Part shown: one piece after another, positions 9,116 through 16,951 of the stretch | Position numbering within the stretch: position 1 is the first letter of the stretch | Layout of the letters: each line of letters opens with the position of its first letter | DNA from: an uncultured Bacteroides sp. | GTDB lineage: Bacteria; Bacteroidota; Bacteroidia; Bacteroidales; Bacteroidaceae | Length of the DNA: 64,000 bases | NCBI GenBank assembly: GCA_937890825.1 | Contig: CALADS010000074.1 | Location: 62,001 to 126,000 of the forward strand | Reading direction: 5' to 3' | Program-made: the position numbers and the translations under genes | Notes under the pieces: generated by a model | What the model saw: the letters and a program-made list of their open reading frames with translations, nothing else | Told to the model about the DNA's origin: nothing | Database searches by the model: none

Positions 9116-9928
9116 TTAGTGCTTTGGCTCAACTATAAACCAGGGGTTCAGCAAATCTTCTTTATTATATCGTAAAGGCTCTTCCTTATCGGCCTGATAA
9201 ATTTCCATACCTGCAGCTTTGGCTATGGCATGTCCGGCAGCTGTATCCCACTCCATAGTAGGAGCAAAACGAGGATAGACATCAGCCTTTCCTTCGGCTA
9301 CCCTACAAATCTTAATGGAACTTCCACAAGAAATCAACTCCACACGCACGTGCTGAGCTTTCATTTTATGAATATACGCTTCAGTCTCCGGAGTAAGATG
9401 CGAACGAGAGGCTACAATGACAAAAGCATCTCTGTCGTCTTTTTGGGGCAAAACTTCAGCTCTGCTTACTAATTCATCTAACGTACAGCCATTACGACTA
9501 TCTATATCTGTTACCTTGTAGGCGCCCCAACCATAGAAAGCAAAATACAATTCCTTCTTTACAGGCAAGTAGATAACTCCCATTACCGGCACAGAATCGG
9601 ACACCAATGCTATGTTTACCGTAAACTCACCATTCCGCTTGATAAACTCTTTCGTACCATCCAGCGGATCTACTACCCACAATTGCTTCCAATCCTTACG
9701 AACCTCGTAGGGTAAATGCTTACCCTCTTCACTCAGAATAGGATAAGGCGTAGATTTCAAAGCATCTACAATAATCTCATGAGCTTTTCTATCTGCAATT
9801 GTCAAAGGAGAATTATCGGCTTTACGCTCTATCTCAAAATCCGATTCAGGATCATTGTAAATAGAAAGGATTTGCTTACCTGCATTCAAAGCGGCATCTA
9901 CCGCACATAACATATAATCTAATTCCAT
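9116..9928 (-). CDS. cysQ: 3'(2'),5'-bisphosphate nucleotidase
   Basis: 270 residues, inositol monophosphatase fold. Metal motifs: SEEG (66-69), DPLDGT (87-92) and WDTAAGHAI (227-235). It dephosphorylates PAP, the by-product of PAPS-dependent sulfotransferases and an inhibitor of them, so it completes the sulfonation operon. It is the first gene; the transporter starts 12 bases after its stop. Cytoplasmic. Confidence 0.92.
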   Translation of the reverse strand: MELDYMLCAVDAALNAGKQILSIYNDPESDFEIERKADNSPLTIADRKAHEIIVDALKSTPYPILSEEGKHLPYEVRKDWKQLWVVDPLDGTKEFIKRNGEFTVNIALVSDSVPVMGVIYLPVKKELYFAFYGWGAYKVTDIDSRNGCTLDELVSRAEVLPQKDDRDAFVIVASRSHLTPETEAYIHKMKAQHVRVELISCGSSIKICRVAEGKADVYPRFAPTMEWDTAAGHAIAKAAGMEIYQADKEEPLRYNKEDLLNPWFIVEPKH

Positions 9929-9959
9929 CTTACTAATTTTCTCACTGATTACAAAGTTG

Positions 9960-9967
9960 CAAACTTA
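9960..9967 (-). promoter_or_regulatory. -7 element of the cysQ-led sulfonation operon
   Basis: TAAGTTTG on the minus strand, followed by C, fits TAnnTTTG and lies 31 bases before the cysQ ATG. About 18 bases upstream only a T-run (CTTTTTC) stands in for the -33 element, so the promoter may be weak or regulated. Confidence 0.45.
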
Positions 9968-10042
9968 CAAAACTTCTGCAATAGAAAAAGTTTTGCGTAG
10001 AGTTTTATAACTTCTTTTAAACTAATAGGCAGTTGCATGAAC

Positions 10043-10130
10043 CAAAGCATACAGTTGCACACTGCAAAGCATACGGTTGCACACCGCAAAGCATACGGTT
10101 GCACATCGCAAAGCATACGGTTGCATAAAG
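10043..10130. repeat. 22-bp tandem repeat, four units
   Basis: Four exact-period units begin at 10043, 10065, 10087 and 10109, each CAAAGCATAC(A/G)GTTGCA plus a variable 4-6 base end; a partial fifth unit (AGTTGCATGAAC) precedes them. Within a unit GCAA and TTGC can pair, so each could form a small hairpin. It lies in the 362-base gap 9929-10290 between the SPOR gene's 3' end and the cysQ promoter. The reverse strand is open across it only because 22 bp is not a multiple of three and no stop happens to occur. The rest of that gap (10131-10290) shows only a short palindrome TCAGCA/TGCTGA at 10227-10240. Confidence 0.85.
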
Positions 10131-10290
10131 GAATCCATAACGAAGCAAAGCATATAAAAGAAACAAAGCAGGCCTATCTAGTTGTGGCGTTTCAAAATAC
10201 CCCAGCATACTAAATAAGCCTGCTCCTCAGCAACTGCTGAAAAACTTAGAGCCCTAGTTCATCCAAATTATACATCAATGGATTACAAGG

Positions 10291-10806
10291 TTATTTTATA
10301 CGATAAAGCAACCAAGAGCCTTGAAAATCCCGACGGCTAGGATATTTAGCTTTAAATTCATCACGTGCAGCAGCAGCAGAAGCTTTGTCAGCAAAAGTGC
10401 TAACAACTACACGATACATAGCCTTTTCTGCATTGAACACTACCATGGAATTATAACCCTCACCATCAAGATAAGCTTTCAGATTCTCAGCATTTGCTTT
10501 CACGCCAAAACTACCGCAAACTACACTGTAATCCAACAAGCCATTGCTGGCACCTGTCACCACCGTAACCTTCTCCTGACGTACATCAACAGCAGGGGCA
10601 GATTCTACCACTTTAGGCTGTTCTACCGGAGCAGTTACTACAGGAGCCACAACCTCTTCTGTAGCTACCTCGGGCTGTGCTTCAGCCAATTCTTTTTGTT
10701 TAGCCTTTTCATAAGCTTTTTTATAAGCACTTTCTTTTGACTTACAGGAAGTTAATGCAAAAGCAATACAAACTCCCATTCCTAATAAAGCTAACTTTTT
10801 CATCAT
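10291..10806 (-). CDS. SPOR-domain lipoprotein
   Basis: 171 residues. Lipoprotein signal with lipobox LTSC (Cys21), a Lys/Ala/Glu-rich helix (about 25-50), a Pro/Val linker (about 50-85) and a C-terminal SPOR domain (about 92-171: LDYSVVCGSFGVKANAENLKAYL...YRVVVSTFADKASA). SPOR domains bind glycan strands stripped of stem peptides, at division sites or remodelling zones, so this is probably a cell-envelope protein anchored at a membrane. The start may be either of two adjacent ATGs. Single gene, both neighbours are separated by long gaps. Confidence 0.85.
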   Translation of the reverse strand: MMKKLALLGMGVCIAFALTSCKSKESAYKKAYEKAKQKELAEAQPEVATEEVVAPVVTAPVEQPKVVESAPAVDVRQEKVTVVTGASNGLLDYSVVCGSFGVKANAENLKAYLDGEGYNSMVVFNAEKAMYRVVVSTFADKASAAAARDEFKAKYPSRRDFQGSWLLYRIK

Positions 10807-10966
10807 TCCATTATTTTAGTTTAATTATAGACTAACGGATTGCTCTTCTATGAACATTCTACTTTTCGGGAGCAAAATAATACAAAAATCAGCATTAATC
10901 AAAGAATAAGCACAAAAAAGGCGTAAAATATCTTTTTAAGATGAACATGAATTCAATTTATTTTGT

Positions 10967-10974
10967 TAGATTTG
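10967..10974 (+). promoter_or_regulatory. -7 element before the YtxH operon
   Basis: TAGATTTG followed by C lies 39 bases before the YtxH ATG and matches TAnnTTTG; no convincing TTTG sits 19-21 bases upstream. A good ribosome site AGGAG is at 11001-11005. Confidence 0.45.
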
Positions 10975-11012
10975 CAAAGAAACCTCTAATTAACTAAGAA
11001 AGGAGAATCATT

Positions 11013-11222
11013 ATGAAAGGATTAAATTTATTGGCAGCCTTTTTGGGCGGTGCAGCCGTAGGTGCAACGCTAGGTGTATTATTTGCTCCAGAAAAAGGAG
11101 AAGATACCCGGAAGAAAATAGCAGATATCTTGCGCGAAAAAGGCATTCGCCTTAGTCGTAACGAGATGGAAGATCTTGTGGATGAAATTGCCAGCGAAAT
11201 CAGAAAAGATACAGCTGAATAA
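11013..11222 (+). CDS. YtxH-domain small membrane protein
   Basis: 69 residues. One N-terminal hydrophobic Gly/Ala-rich segment (about 5-26, LAAFLGGAAVGATLGVLFAP) is followed by EKGEDTRKKI, the signature of YtxH-like general-stress proteins, and a charged helix. Strong AGGAG site 8 bases before the ATG. First of three short genes read together with the holin-like and the 85-residue protein; in Bacteroidetes such sets are usually envelope or stress related, which is inference here. Confidence 0.8.
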   Translation: MKGLNLLAAFLGGAAVGATLGVLFAPEKGEDTRKKIADILREKGIRLSRNEMEDLVDEIASEIRKDTAE

Positions 11223-11255
11223 ATCAGACTTTACAAAGAAAAAAACAAGGATACC

Positions 11256-11609
11256 ATGTTCTCAGACGATAATAGCTTAGACCGCATCCAACAGCTGTTT
11301 ACGGAAGTAAAAAAATATGTAGAGCTGCAAAAGGAATACACCAAACTAGAGATAACAGAAAAACTAAGCATTCTGCTCTCCACTCTTATCTTGGTTCTAT
11401 TAGTTGTCACGCTCAGCATGGTAGCCTTGTTTTATGCTTCATTCATGTTGGCATACATTTTGGAGCCATACGTTGGAGGGCTGATGGTAAGTTTTGGCAT
11501 CATAGCCAGCTTTCACCTTATCTTAATAAGCCTGCTCATATACTTCAGAAGGAAGTGGATTATCAATCCGATGGTAAAATTTCTGGCCGAACTATTTCTG
11601 AACAAGTGA
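11256..11609 (+). CDS. Holin-superfamily-like (DUF1469 type) inner-membrane protein
   Basis: 117 residues. An amphipathic N-terminal helix (IQQLFTEVKKYVELQKEYTKLEITEKL) is followed by two membrane segments (about 40-65 and 72-97) and a short basic tail. This is the layout of the phage-holin-3-like family PF07332, which in bacteria is found with YtxH proteins and is not evidence of a prophage; no other phage gene is near. Begins 33 bases after the YtxH stop. Confidence 0.75.
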   Translation: MFSDDNSLDRIQQLFTEVKKYVELQKEYTKLEITEKLSILLSTLILVLLVVTLSMVALFYASFMLAYILEPYVGGLMVSFGIIASFHLILISLLIYFRRKWIINPMVKFLAELFLNK

Positions 11610-11626
11610 AATCAATACATAATAAT

Positions 11627-11884
11627 ATGACCCAAACTCACGATACGTCTGACTTACCTATTACGCTGGAAAGCATTGCTCAGCAAAAGGCGAAACTACG
11701 CCAACAAATCCAGCAACGAAAAGACACTATAACCATCTTGGCCAAAGAGATTATAGCTCCTGTAGCCCCTGCTACTGGAAAGGCCGGCCTCATGATGAGA
11801 GCATTCAATACAGGCATGGCAGCCTTTGACGGAGTTATGCTGGGACTGAAAATTATCAAAAGGATGCGTAAGTTATTTCACTAA
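11627..11884 (+). CDS. Small conserved-looking protein of the YtxH/holin operon, unknown function
   Basis: 85 residues from the ATG at 11627, 17 bases after the preceding stop; a longer reading from 11555 would overlap the holin-like gene by 55 bases and is less likely. A coiled-coil helix (ITLESIAQQKAKLRQQIQQRKDTI cut at about residues 10-35) is followed by a Gly/Ala-rich stretch with GKAGLMMRAFNTGMAAFDGVM and a basic tail KRMRKLFH. I do not recognise a family. It ends just before a strong terminator, so it closes the operon. Confidence 0.65.
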   Translation: MTQTHDTSDLPITLESIAQQKAKLRQQIQQRKDTITILAKEIIAPVAPATGKAGLMMRAFNTGMAAFDGVMLGLKIIKRMRKLFH

Positions 11885-11897
11885 CCCACTTACAAAA

Positions 11898-11946
11898 AAA
11901 AGAAATGCAGAGAAAAGTATTTATGTTTTTTCTCTGCATTTCTTTT
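11898..11946. terminator. Bidirectional terminator between the YtxH operon and manA
   Basis: A perfect 19-bp inverted repeat (11898-11916 / 11928-11946) with an 11-nt loop, A-rich on the left and T-rich on the right, between two convergent genes. Confidence 0.88.
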
Positions 11947-11966
11947 ATAATAGCGTGCCAAACGTA

Positions 11967-12938
11967 TCACACGTAAGTTTCCAGCAGTTTCACTCTACCT
12001 TCTGGAATAATAGTCACTTCTTGTGTGGTAGCTGGCAACAGAACTGTTTCACCTGCAATAAGAGATATTTCATTCTTTTCATCATCTATCATTTTACAAG
12101 CACCTTCTGTACAAATAAAAATGATAAATGAATCCAACTCTGAATAATCGCATGAAATTTCTTCAGTCATATCATATACTGAAGTAGTAAAATAAGGACT
12201 GGCCACGATTTCTACCGGCTCGTTTTCCTCACGATCGTACGCTGTGCGGAAATCATCCTGCACATCAGAAAAATTAATGGCATCCAATGCCTGACTGGTA
12301 TGCAGTTCGCGCGTCTTGCCATCCTTATCCTTACGATTATAGTCGAATATGCGATAAGTAATATCTGAGGTCTGCTGAATTTCAGCAACAAAAGCTCCGG
12401 CACCGATACCATGCACACGACCGGCAGGTACATAAAATACATCGCCCGGCTGAATCTCACACGTTTGAAGTACCTCGGCAAAAGTTCCATCATGAACTCT
12501 TTCTTTGTACTCTTTGGGAGTTATTTCTTCTGCAAATCCAGAAATAAGTTTGGCTCCTTTATCGGCAGCTATCACATACCACATTTCATTTTTGCCAAAA
12601 CTGTTATGACGTTTCTTTGCCAATTCATCACCAGGATGCACCTGAATAGACAAGTCTAATTTTGCATCAATAAACTTAATCAGCAACGGAAACTTATTGC
12701 CAAAACGTGCATAGTTGGATTCGCCCACCAGTTCATCACGGTATTTACGTACCATTTCAGGTAACGTAAGTCCTTTATCAGGACCATTGGCCACAACAGA
12801 TTCACTGCCTTCCACTGCAGAAACTTCCCAGCTTTCTCCCACGTTAGAAAGAGATTCATTCAAATGTTTGAACGGAATAATCTTATCGCCTCCCCAAAGC
12901 GTTTGCTTCAGAATAGGCTCAAATTTTAAAGGATACAT
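11967..12938 (-). CDS. manA: Mannose-6-phosphate isomerase, class I
   Basis: 323 residues, usual length for the short bacterial class. Cupin-type zinc ligands are visible: Gln99 and His101 in SIQVHPGDE, Glu118 in KNEMWYV, and His176 in PAGRVHGIG. Interconverts mannose 6-phosphate and fructose 6-phosphate in the cytoplasm, linking sugar-nucleotide supply to glycolysis. Single gene, divergent from the galactose operon and facing the YtxH operon's terminator. It may also serve the mannose released by the GH92/GH130 locus of this window. Confidence 0.92.
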   Translation of the reverse strand: MYPLKFEPILKQTLWGGDKIIPFKHLNESLSNVGESWEVSAVEGSESVVANGPDKGLTLPEMVRKYRDELVGESNYARFGNKFPLLIKFIDAKLDLSIQVHPGDELAKKRHNSFGKNEMWYVIAADKGAKLISGFAEEITPKEYKERVHDGTFAEVLQTCEIQPGDVFYVPAGRVHGIGAGAFVAEIQQTSDITYRIFDYNRKDKDGKTRELHTSQALDAINFSDVQDDFRTAYDREENEPVEIVASPYFTTSVYDMTEEISCDYSELDSFIIFICTEGACKMIDDEKNEISLIAGETVLLPATTQEVTIIPEGRVKLLETYV

Positions 12939-12992
12939 CTTTAATTATAGTTAGACTTTCATTAAAATGTTACATTTTACAGATAACAGCGG

Positions 12993-13000
12993 CAAACATA
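12993..13000 (-). promoter_or_regulatory. -7 element of manA
   Basis: TATGTTTG then C on the minus strand, 54 bases before the manA start; TTTG words occur upstream but with shorter than normal spacing. Confidence 0.45.
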
Positions 13001-13076
13001 CAAAAAATATCAAATCAAAACACTCTCCTTAAACGCTAAACTTTCCTAAATTATTCAATACATTTCTTTCCTTTTC

Positions 13077-13108
13077 CTTGGGAGAACAAAAGAATTTCTT
13101 TTTATTTG
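13077..13108 (+). promoter_or_regulatory. Probable promoter of the galM-MFS-galK operon
   Basis: CTTG (13077-13080), 20 bases, then TTTATTTG (13101-13108) followed by C: correct spacing, one mismatch in the -7 element. It ends 25 bases before the galM ATG. Confidence 0.4.
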
Positions 13109-13133
13109 CAAGAAAATTAAATAATACCGATTT

Positions 13134-14231
13134 ATGATAAACACTGACCAAATAGAGAAGAACTTGTCCGGACTGGACAGAAAAAAATTCCAAAAGGAAA
13201 TTAACGGCAAGAAAACAGATCTATATATTCTAAAGAATTCATTGGGAATGGAAGTAGCCGTGACTAACTATGGATGCGCTATCCTATCCATCATGGTACC
13301 TGACAAAAACGGGCAATATGCCAATGTGATTTTAGGACACGACAGTATAGATAAAGTAATAAACAGTCCGGAACCCTTTCTTAATACGACCATCGGCAGA
13401 TATGGTAACAGAATAGCAAAAGGTAAGTTTACATTGTATGGAGAAGAACATCAGCTAGCTATTAACAATGGCCCCAATTCCCTTCATGGCGGACCTACCG
13501 GATTTCATACCAAAGTATGGGATGCTATACAACCAGATGAATCTACCGTAGTATTTACCTACACTTCACCCGACGGAGAAGAAGGTTTCCCTGGAAATCT
13601 AGAAATTGAAATGACCTACCGCTTGGAGAATGAGACCAATGCACTGGTTATTGAATATCGAGCTACAACAGATAAAGCCACCGTAGTAAATCTGACCAAT
13701 CATGGTTTCTTTAATTTGGCAGGTATTGCTACTCCTACACCAGATGTTTTGAATAACATCCTGACCATCAATGCGGATTACTACATTCCTATTGACGAAG
13801 TTTCTATCCCTACCGGAGAAATACTCAAAGTGGCCGATACCCCTATGGATTTTCGCACTCCACATACCATCGGAGAGCGTATCAACGAGTCTTTCCAACA
13901 ACTGATTAACGGCACAGGGTATGACCACTGCTATGTGCTCAACAAAACAGAAATGGGAGAATTGAGTTTAGCAGCTACGTGTACGGAACCCGAAAGTGGC
14001 CGAACCATGGAAGTATATACCACAGAAAATGGAGTACAATTATATACCGGCAATTGGCTGAACGGCTTTGAAGGTGCTCATGGAGCTACTTTCCCCGCCA
14101 GAAGTGCCGTATGTTTTGAAGCTCAATGCTTTCCTGATACACCTAATAAAGCCCATTTCCCATCAGCAGTATTACTGCCCGGTGACGAATATCAGCAAAT
14201 CACCATTTATAAATTTGGGATAAACGAATAA
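13134..14231 (+). CDS. galM: Aldose 1-epimerase (galactose mutarotase), cytoplasmic
   Basis: 365 residues without a signal peptide. Family residues are present: GRYGNRIAKG, SLHGG with the first catalytic His, NHGFFNLAG with the second, and FEAQCFPDTPN with the catalytic Glu. It equilibrates the alpha and beta anomers of galactose (or glucose) so that galactokinase, two genes on, receives the alpha form. First gene of galM-permease-galK. Compare the lipoprotein mutarotase at 20442, which lies in the arabinose operon and works outside the cytoplasm. Confidence 0.9.
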   Translation: MINTDQIEKNLSGLDRKKFQKEINGKKTDLYILKNSLGMEVAVTNYGCAILSIMVPDKNGQYANVILGHDSIDKVINSPEPFLNTTIGRYGNRIAKGKFTLYGEEHQLAINNGPNSLHGGPTGFHTKVWDAIQPDESTVVFTYTSPDGEEGFPGNLEIEMTYRLENETNALVIEYRATTDKATVVNLTNHGFFNLAGIATPTPDVLNNILTINADYYIPIDEVSIPTGEILKVADTPMDFRTPHTIGERINESFQQLINGTGYDHCYVLNKTEMGELSLAATCTEPESGRTMEVYTTENGVQLYTGNWLNGFEGAHGATFPARSAVCFEAQCFPDTPNKAHFPSAVLLPGDEYQQITIYKFGINE

Positions 14232-14281
14232 TAAACAGAAATAAATAACCTAATTATAAACCTATATTTTAAATTAAAACC

Positions 14282-15559
14282 ATGACACAAAAAGAAAAGA
14301 ATGGTAACCTCATCGCAATTATTACGATGTGTTTCATGTTTGCAATGATTTCATTTGTCACCAATATGGCTGCACCCTTTGGTAGCATTTGGGGAAATAC
14401 ATACAGCTGGGCTGGTATGATGGGTAATATGATGAATTTTGCAGCTTATCTATTTATGGGCATCCCTGCTGGCAAAATGTTGGTTAAATACGGCTATAAG
14501 AAAACAGCATTGGTAGCCTTAGGAGTAGGTATTATCGGTTTATTCGTACAATATCTTTCCAGTTTATTTGGCGCTGACATCGCTACATTCACCTACAACG
14601 GACAAGTTATTGCTCTCAATCTGATTATTTATCTTTTAGGAGCATTTATCTGTGGCTTTTGTGTATGTATGCTGAACACTGTAGTTAATCCGATGCTTAA
14701 TATGCTCGGAGGTGGTGGCAACAAGGGTAATCAGTTGATTCAGATCGGTGGTACACTAAATTCACTAACCGGTACACTGACTCCACTGCTAGTTGGAGTA
14801 TTAATCGGTCAAGTTACCGCCAACACTAGTATGACCGATGTTTCTCCGTTGCTTTTCATCGGTATGGGTGTATTTGCCATTTCTTTCTTTATCATCATGG
14901 CAGTAACTATTCCAGAACCGCAATCCAATACTTCTGGCGAAAAATTTGAACATAGCCCATTGGCTTTCCGCCACACTCTATTAGGAATTATCGCTATCTT
15001 CTTCTATGTAGGCATTGAAATCGGTATTCCCGCACAGCTAAATTTCTACATTACCGGACTTGGATTCGAAGGTTCTGCAGCCATAGGTGGCACACTTGCT
15101 GCATCATATTGGTTCCTTATGCTGATAGGACGTGCATCCAGCAGTGTAATCAGTGGGAAAATAGCCACCTCCACTCAGATGGCATTTGTTTCTATCACAG
15201 CCATTGTATTGCTATTGACTGCTATCTTCATGCCAGCTGATATTGTGGTATCTTTTAGAGGCCATGACATTCCTGTAAAATGTTTCTTCATTGCCATGTG
15301 CGGTCTGTGTACTTCCATCATGTGGGGAGGTATCTTCAACTTGGCTGTAGAAGGCTTAGGTAAATATACAGCCGCTGCATCAGGTCTGTTTATGATGATG
15401 GTAGTTGGTGGCGGCATCATGCCTCTTATCCAAGACTTCATAGCTAAGGCAACTGACCCCATAACTAGCTATTGGGTTATCATAGCTATGCTAGCATACA
15501 TCTTGTATTATAGCAAGATAGGATGCAAGAATGTAAATAAAGATATCAAAGTAGATTAA
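14282..15559 (+). CDS. Sugar permease of the major facilitator superfamily (FucP/GlcP type)
   Basis: 425 residues, 12 predicted membrane helices. The N-terminus (IITMCFMFAMISFVTNMAAP) and the central PMLNMLGGGGNKGNQLIQIGG with LTGTLTPLLVG follow the FucP/glucose-galactose proton symporter family. Between galM and galK, so galactose is the likely substrate, with glucose possible. Cytoplasmic membrane. No frameshift or truncation seen. Confidence 0.87.
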   Translation: MTQKEKNGNLIAIITMCFMFAMISFVTNMAAPFGSIWGNTYSWAGMMGNMMNFAAYLFMGIPAGKMLVKYGYKKTALVALGVGIIGLFVQYLSSLFGADIATFTYNGQVIALNLIIYLLGAFICGFCVCMLNTVVNPMLNMLGGGGNKGNQLIQIGGTLNSLTGTLTPLLVGVLIGQVTANTSMTDVSPLLFIGMGVFAISFFIIMAVTIPEPQSNTSGEKFEHSPLAFRHTLLGIIAIFFYVGIEIGIPAQLNFYITGLGFEGSAAIGGTLAASYWFLMLIGRASSSVISGKIATSTQMAFVSITAIVLLLTAIFMPADIVVSFRGHDIPVKCFFIAMCGLCTSIMWGGIFNLAVEGLGKYTAAASGLFMMMVVGGGIMPLIQDFIAKATDPITSYWVIIAMLAYILYYSKIGCKNVNKDIKVD

Positions 15560-15563
15560 TGGA

Positions 15564-15582
15564 GCCCTTTAATTTAAAGGGC
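15564..15582 (+). other. Intercistronic palindrome before galK
   Basis: GCCCTTTAA and its reverse complement flank a single T directly after the permease stop. No T-run follows, so it is more likely an mRNA-stability or processing hairpin than a full terminator. Confidence 0.5.
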
Positions 15583-15625
15583 GCATATAGGTAATTATAT
15601 TATTCACCTTAAAAATTATAATATC

Positions 15626-16780
15626 ATGGATATAGAATTCGTAAGAAGTCGCTTTATCAAGCATTTTGATGGAACTACAGGAGCAGTATATACTTCTCCT
15701 GGTCGTATCAATCTTATAGGAGAACATACAGACTATAACGGTGGGTTCGTCTTCCCCGGTGCTGTAGACAAAGGTATGATTGCAGAAATCAAACCAAACG
15801 GCACGGATATTGTCAAAGCGTATTCTATCGACTTAAAAGATTATGTAGAATTCGGATTAAAAGAAGAAGATGCTCCTCGTGCAAGCTGGGCTAGATATAT
15901 TTTCGGCGTTTGCCGTGAAATGATTAAACGCGGAGTAGAAGTGAAAGGATTTAACACTGCTTTTGCCGGTGATGTTCCCTTAGGTGCCGGTATGTCTTCT
16001 TCTGCTGCATTGGAAAGTACATATGCCTTTGCACTGAACGATTTATTCGGTGAAAACAAAATAGATAAATTTGAGTTGGCCAAAATCGGTCAAGCTACTG
16101 AACATAACTATTGCGGTGTGAAATGCGGTATTATGGATCAGTTTGCTTCTGTCTTCGGTAAAAAGGATAACTTAATTCGTCTGGACTGCCGTTCTCTGGA
16201 ATATCAATACTTCCCGTTCGACCCGAAAGGTTATCGCTTGGTACTGGTAGACTCTGTAGTGAAGCATGAATTAGCCTCATCAGCCTACAATAAACGTCGT
16301 CAGAGCTGCGAAAATGCAGTAACTGCTATCCAAAAGAAACACCCAAATGTGGAATTCCTACGCGACTGTACCATAGAAATGCTACAAGAATCCAAATCTG
16401 AAATCAGCGAAGAGGATTACATGCGCGCAGAATACGTTATCGAAGAAATCCAACGGGTATTGGATGTATGCGATGCGTTGGGTAAAGGTGATTACGAAAC
16501 AGTAGGCCAAAAAATGTATGAGACACACCAAGGTATGAGCAAACTTTACGAAGTTAGTTGTGAAGAACTCGACTTCTTGAATGATTTGGCATTCGACTGC
16601 GGTGTAACAGGTTCTCGTGTTATGGGCGGTGGATTTGGTGGCTGTACTATTAATCTGGTAAAAGAAGAACTTTACGATACATTTGTAGAAAAAGCCAAAA
16701 CTGAATTCAAGAAAAAATTCGGCAGAAGTCCAAAGATTTACGATGTAGTAATCAGCGACGGTTCTCGCAGATTAGAATAA
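15626..16780 (+). CDS. galK: Galactokinase
   Basis: 384 residues, GHMP kinase fold. GRINLIGEHTDYNGG (26-40) is the galactokinase signature with the sugar-binding GEHTDY; PLGAGMSSSAALE is the ATP loop; GSRVMGGGFGGCTINLV is the C-terminal GHMP motif. Phosphorylates alpha-galactose to galactose 1-phosphate in the cytoplasm. Last gene of the galactose operon; galT and galE are not adjacent. Confidence 0.95.
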   Translation: MDIEFVRSRFIKHFDGTTGAVYTSPGRINLIGEHTDYNGGFVFPGAVDKGMIAEIKPNGTDIVKAYSIDLKDYVEFGLKEEDAPRASWARYIFGVCREMIKRGVEVKGFNTAFAGDVPLGAGMSSSAALESTYAFALNDLFGENKIDKFELAKIGQATEHNYCGVKCGIMDQFASVFGKKDNLIRLDCRSLEYQYFPFDPKGYRLVLVDSVVKHELASSAYNKRRQSCENAVTAIQKKHPNVEFLRDCTIEMLQESKSEISEEDYMRAEYVIEEIQRVLDVCDALGKGDYETVGQKMYETHQGMSKLYEVSCEELDFLNDLAFDCGVTGSRVMGGGFGGCTINLVKEELYDTFVEKAKTEFKKKFGRSPKIYDVVISDGSRRLE

Positions 16781-16835
16781 AAAGCAACTTGCAGACAACC
16801 AATAGCTGCCGAAAGAGACAAAGGCAGTGATGTTA

Positions 16836-16882
16836 AAATAAAAAGGATGAAAACTTTCAATCAGTTTTCATCCTTTTTATTT
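16836..16882. terminator. Bidirectional terminator between galK and the GH43 remnant
   Basis: A 20-bp perfect stem (16836-16855 / 16863-16882) with a 7-nt loop and A/T runs on both sides, between convergent genes. Confidence 0.87.
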
Positions 16883-16951
16883 GCAACGATTGCACAGTAA
16901 CTATCAACCATAAACTCGGGCACAAGCCCTGATAAGTTGGCACACTGGCCA

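Noticed and set aside
10043..10130. CRISPR array
   Set aside because: Units abut with no spacers and no cas genes are near; simple tandem repeat.
10017..10208. 63-codon reading frame on the minus strand across the 22-bp repeats
   Set aside because: It consists mostly of the tandem repeat read in shifting frames (CFA/CNRML-type words), has no ribosome site and no conserved-looking end.
11256..11609. Prophage or lysis cassette because of the holin-like protein
   Set aside because: No endolysin or other phage gene nearby; the family occurs widely in bacterial chromosomes with YtxH proteins.
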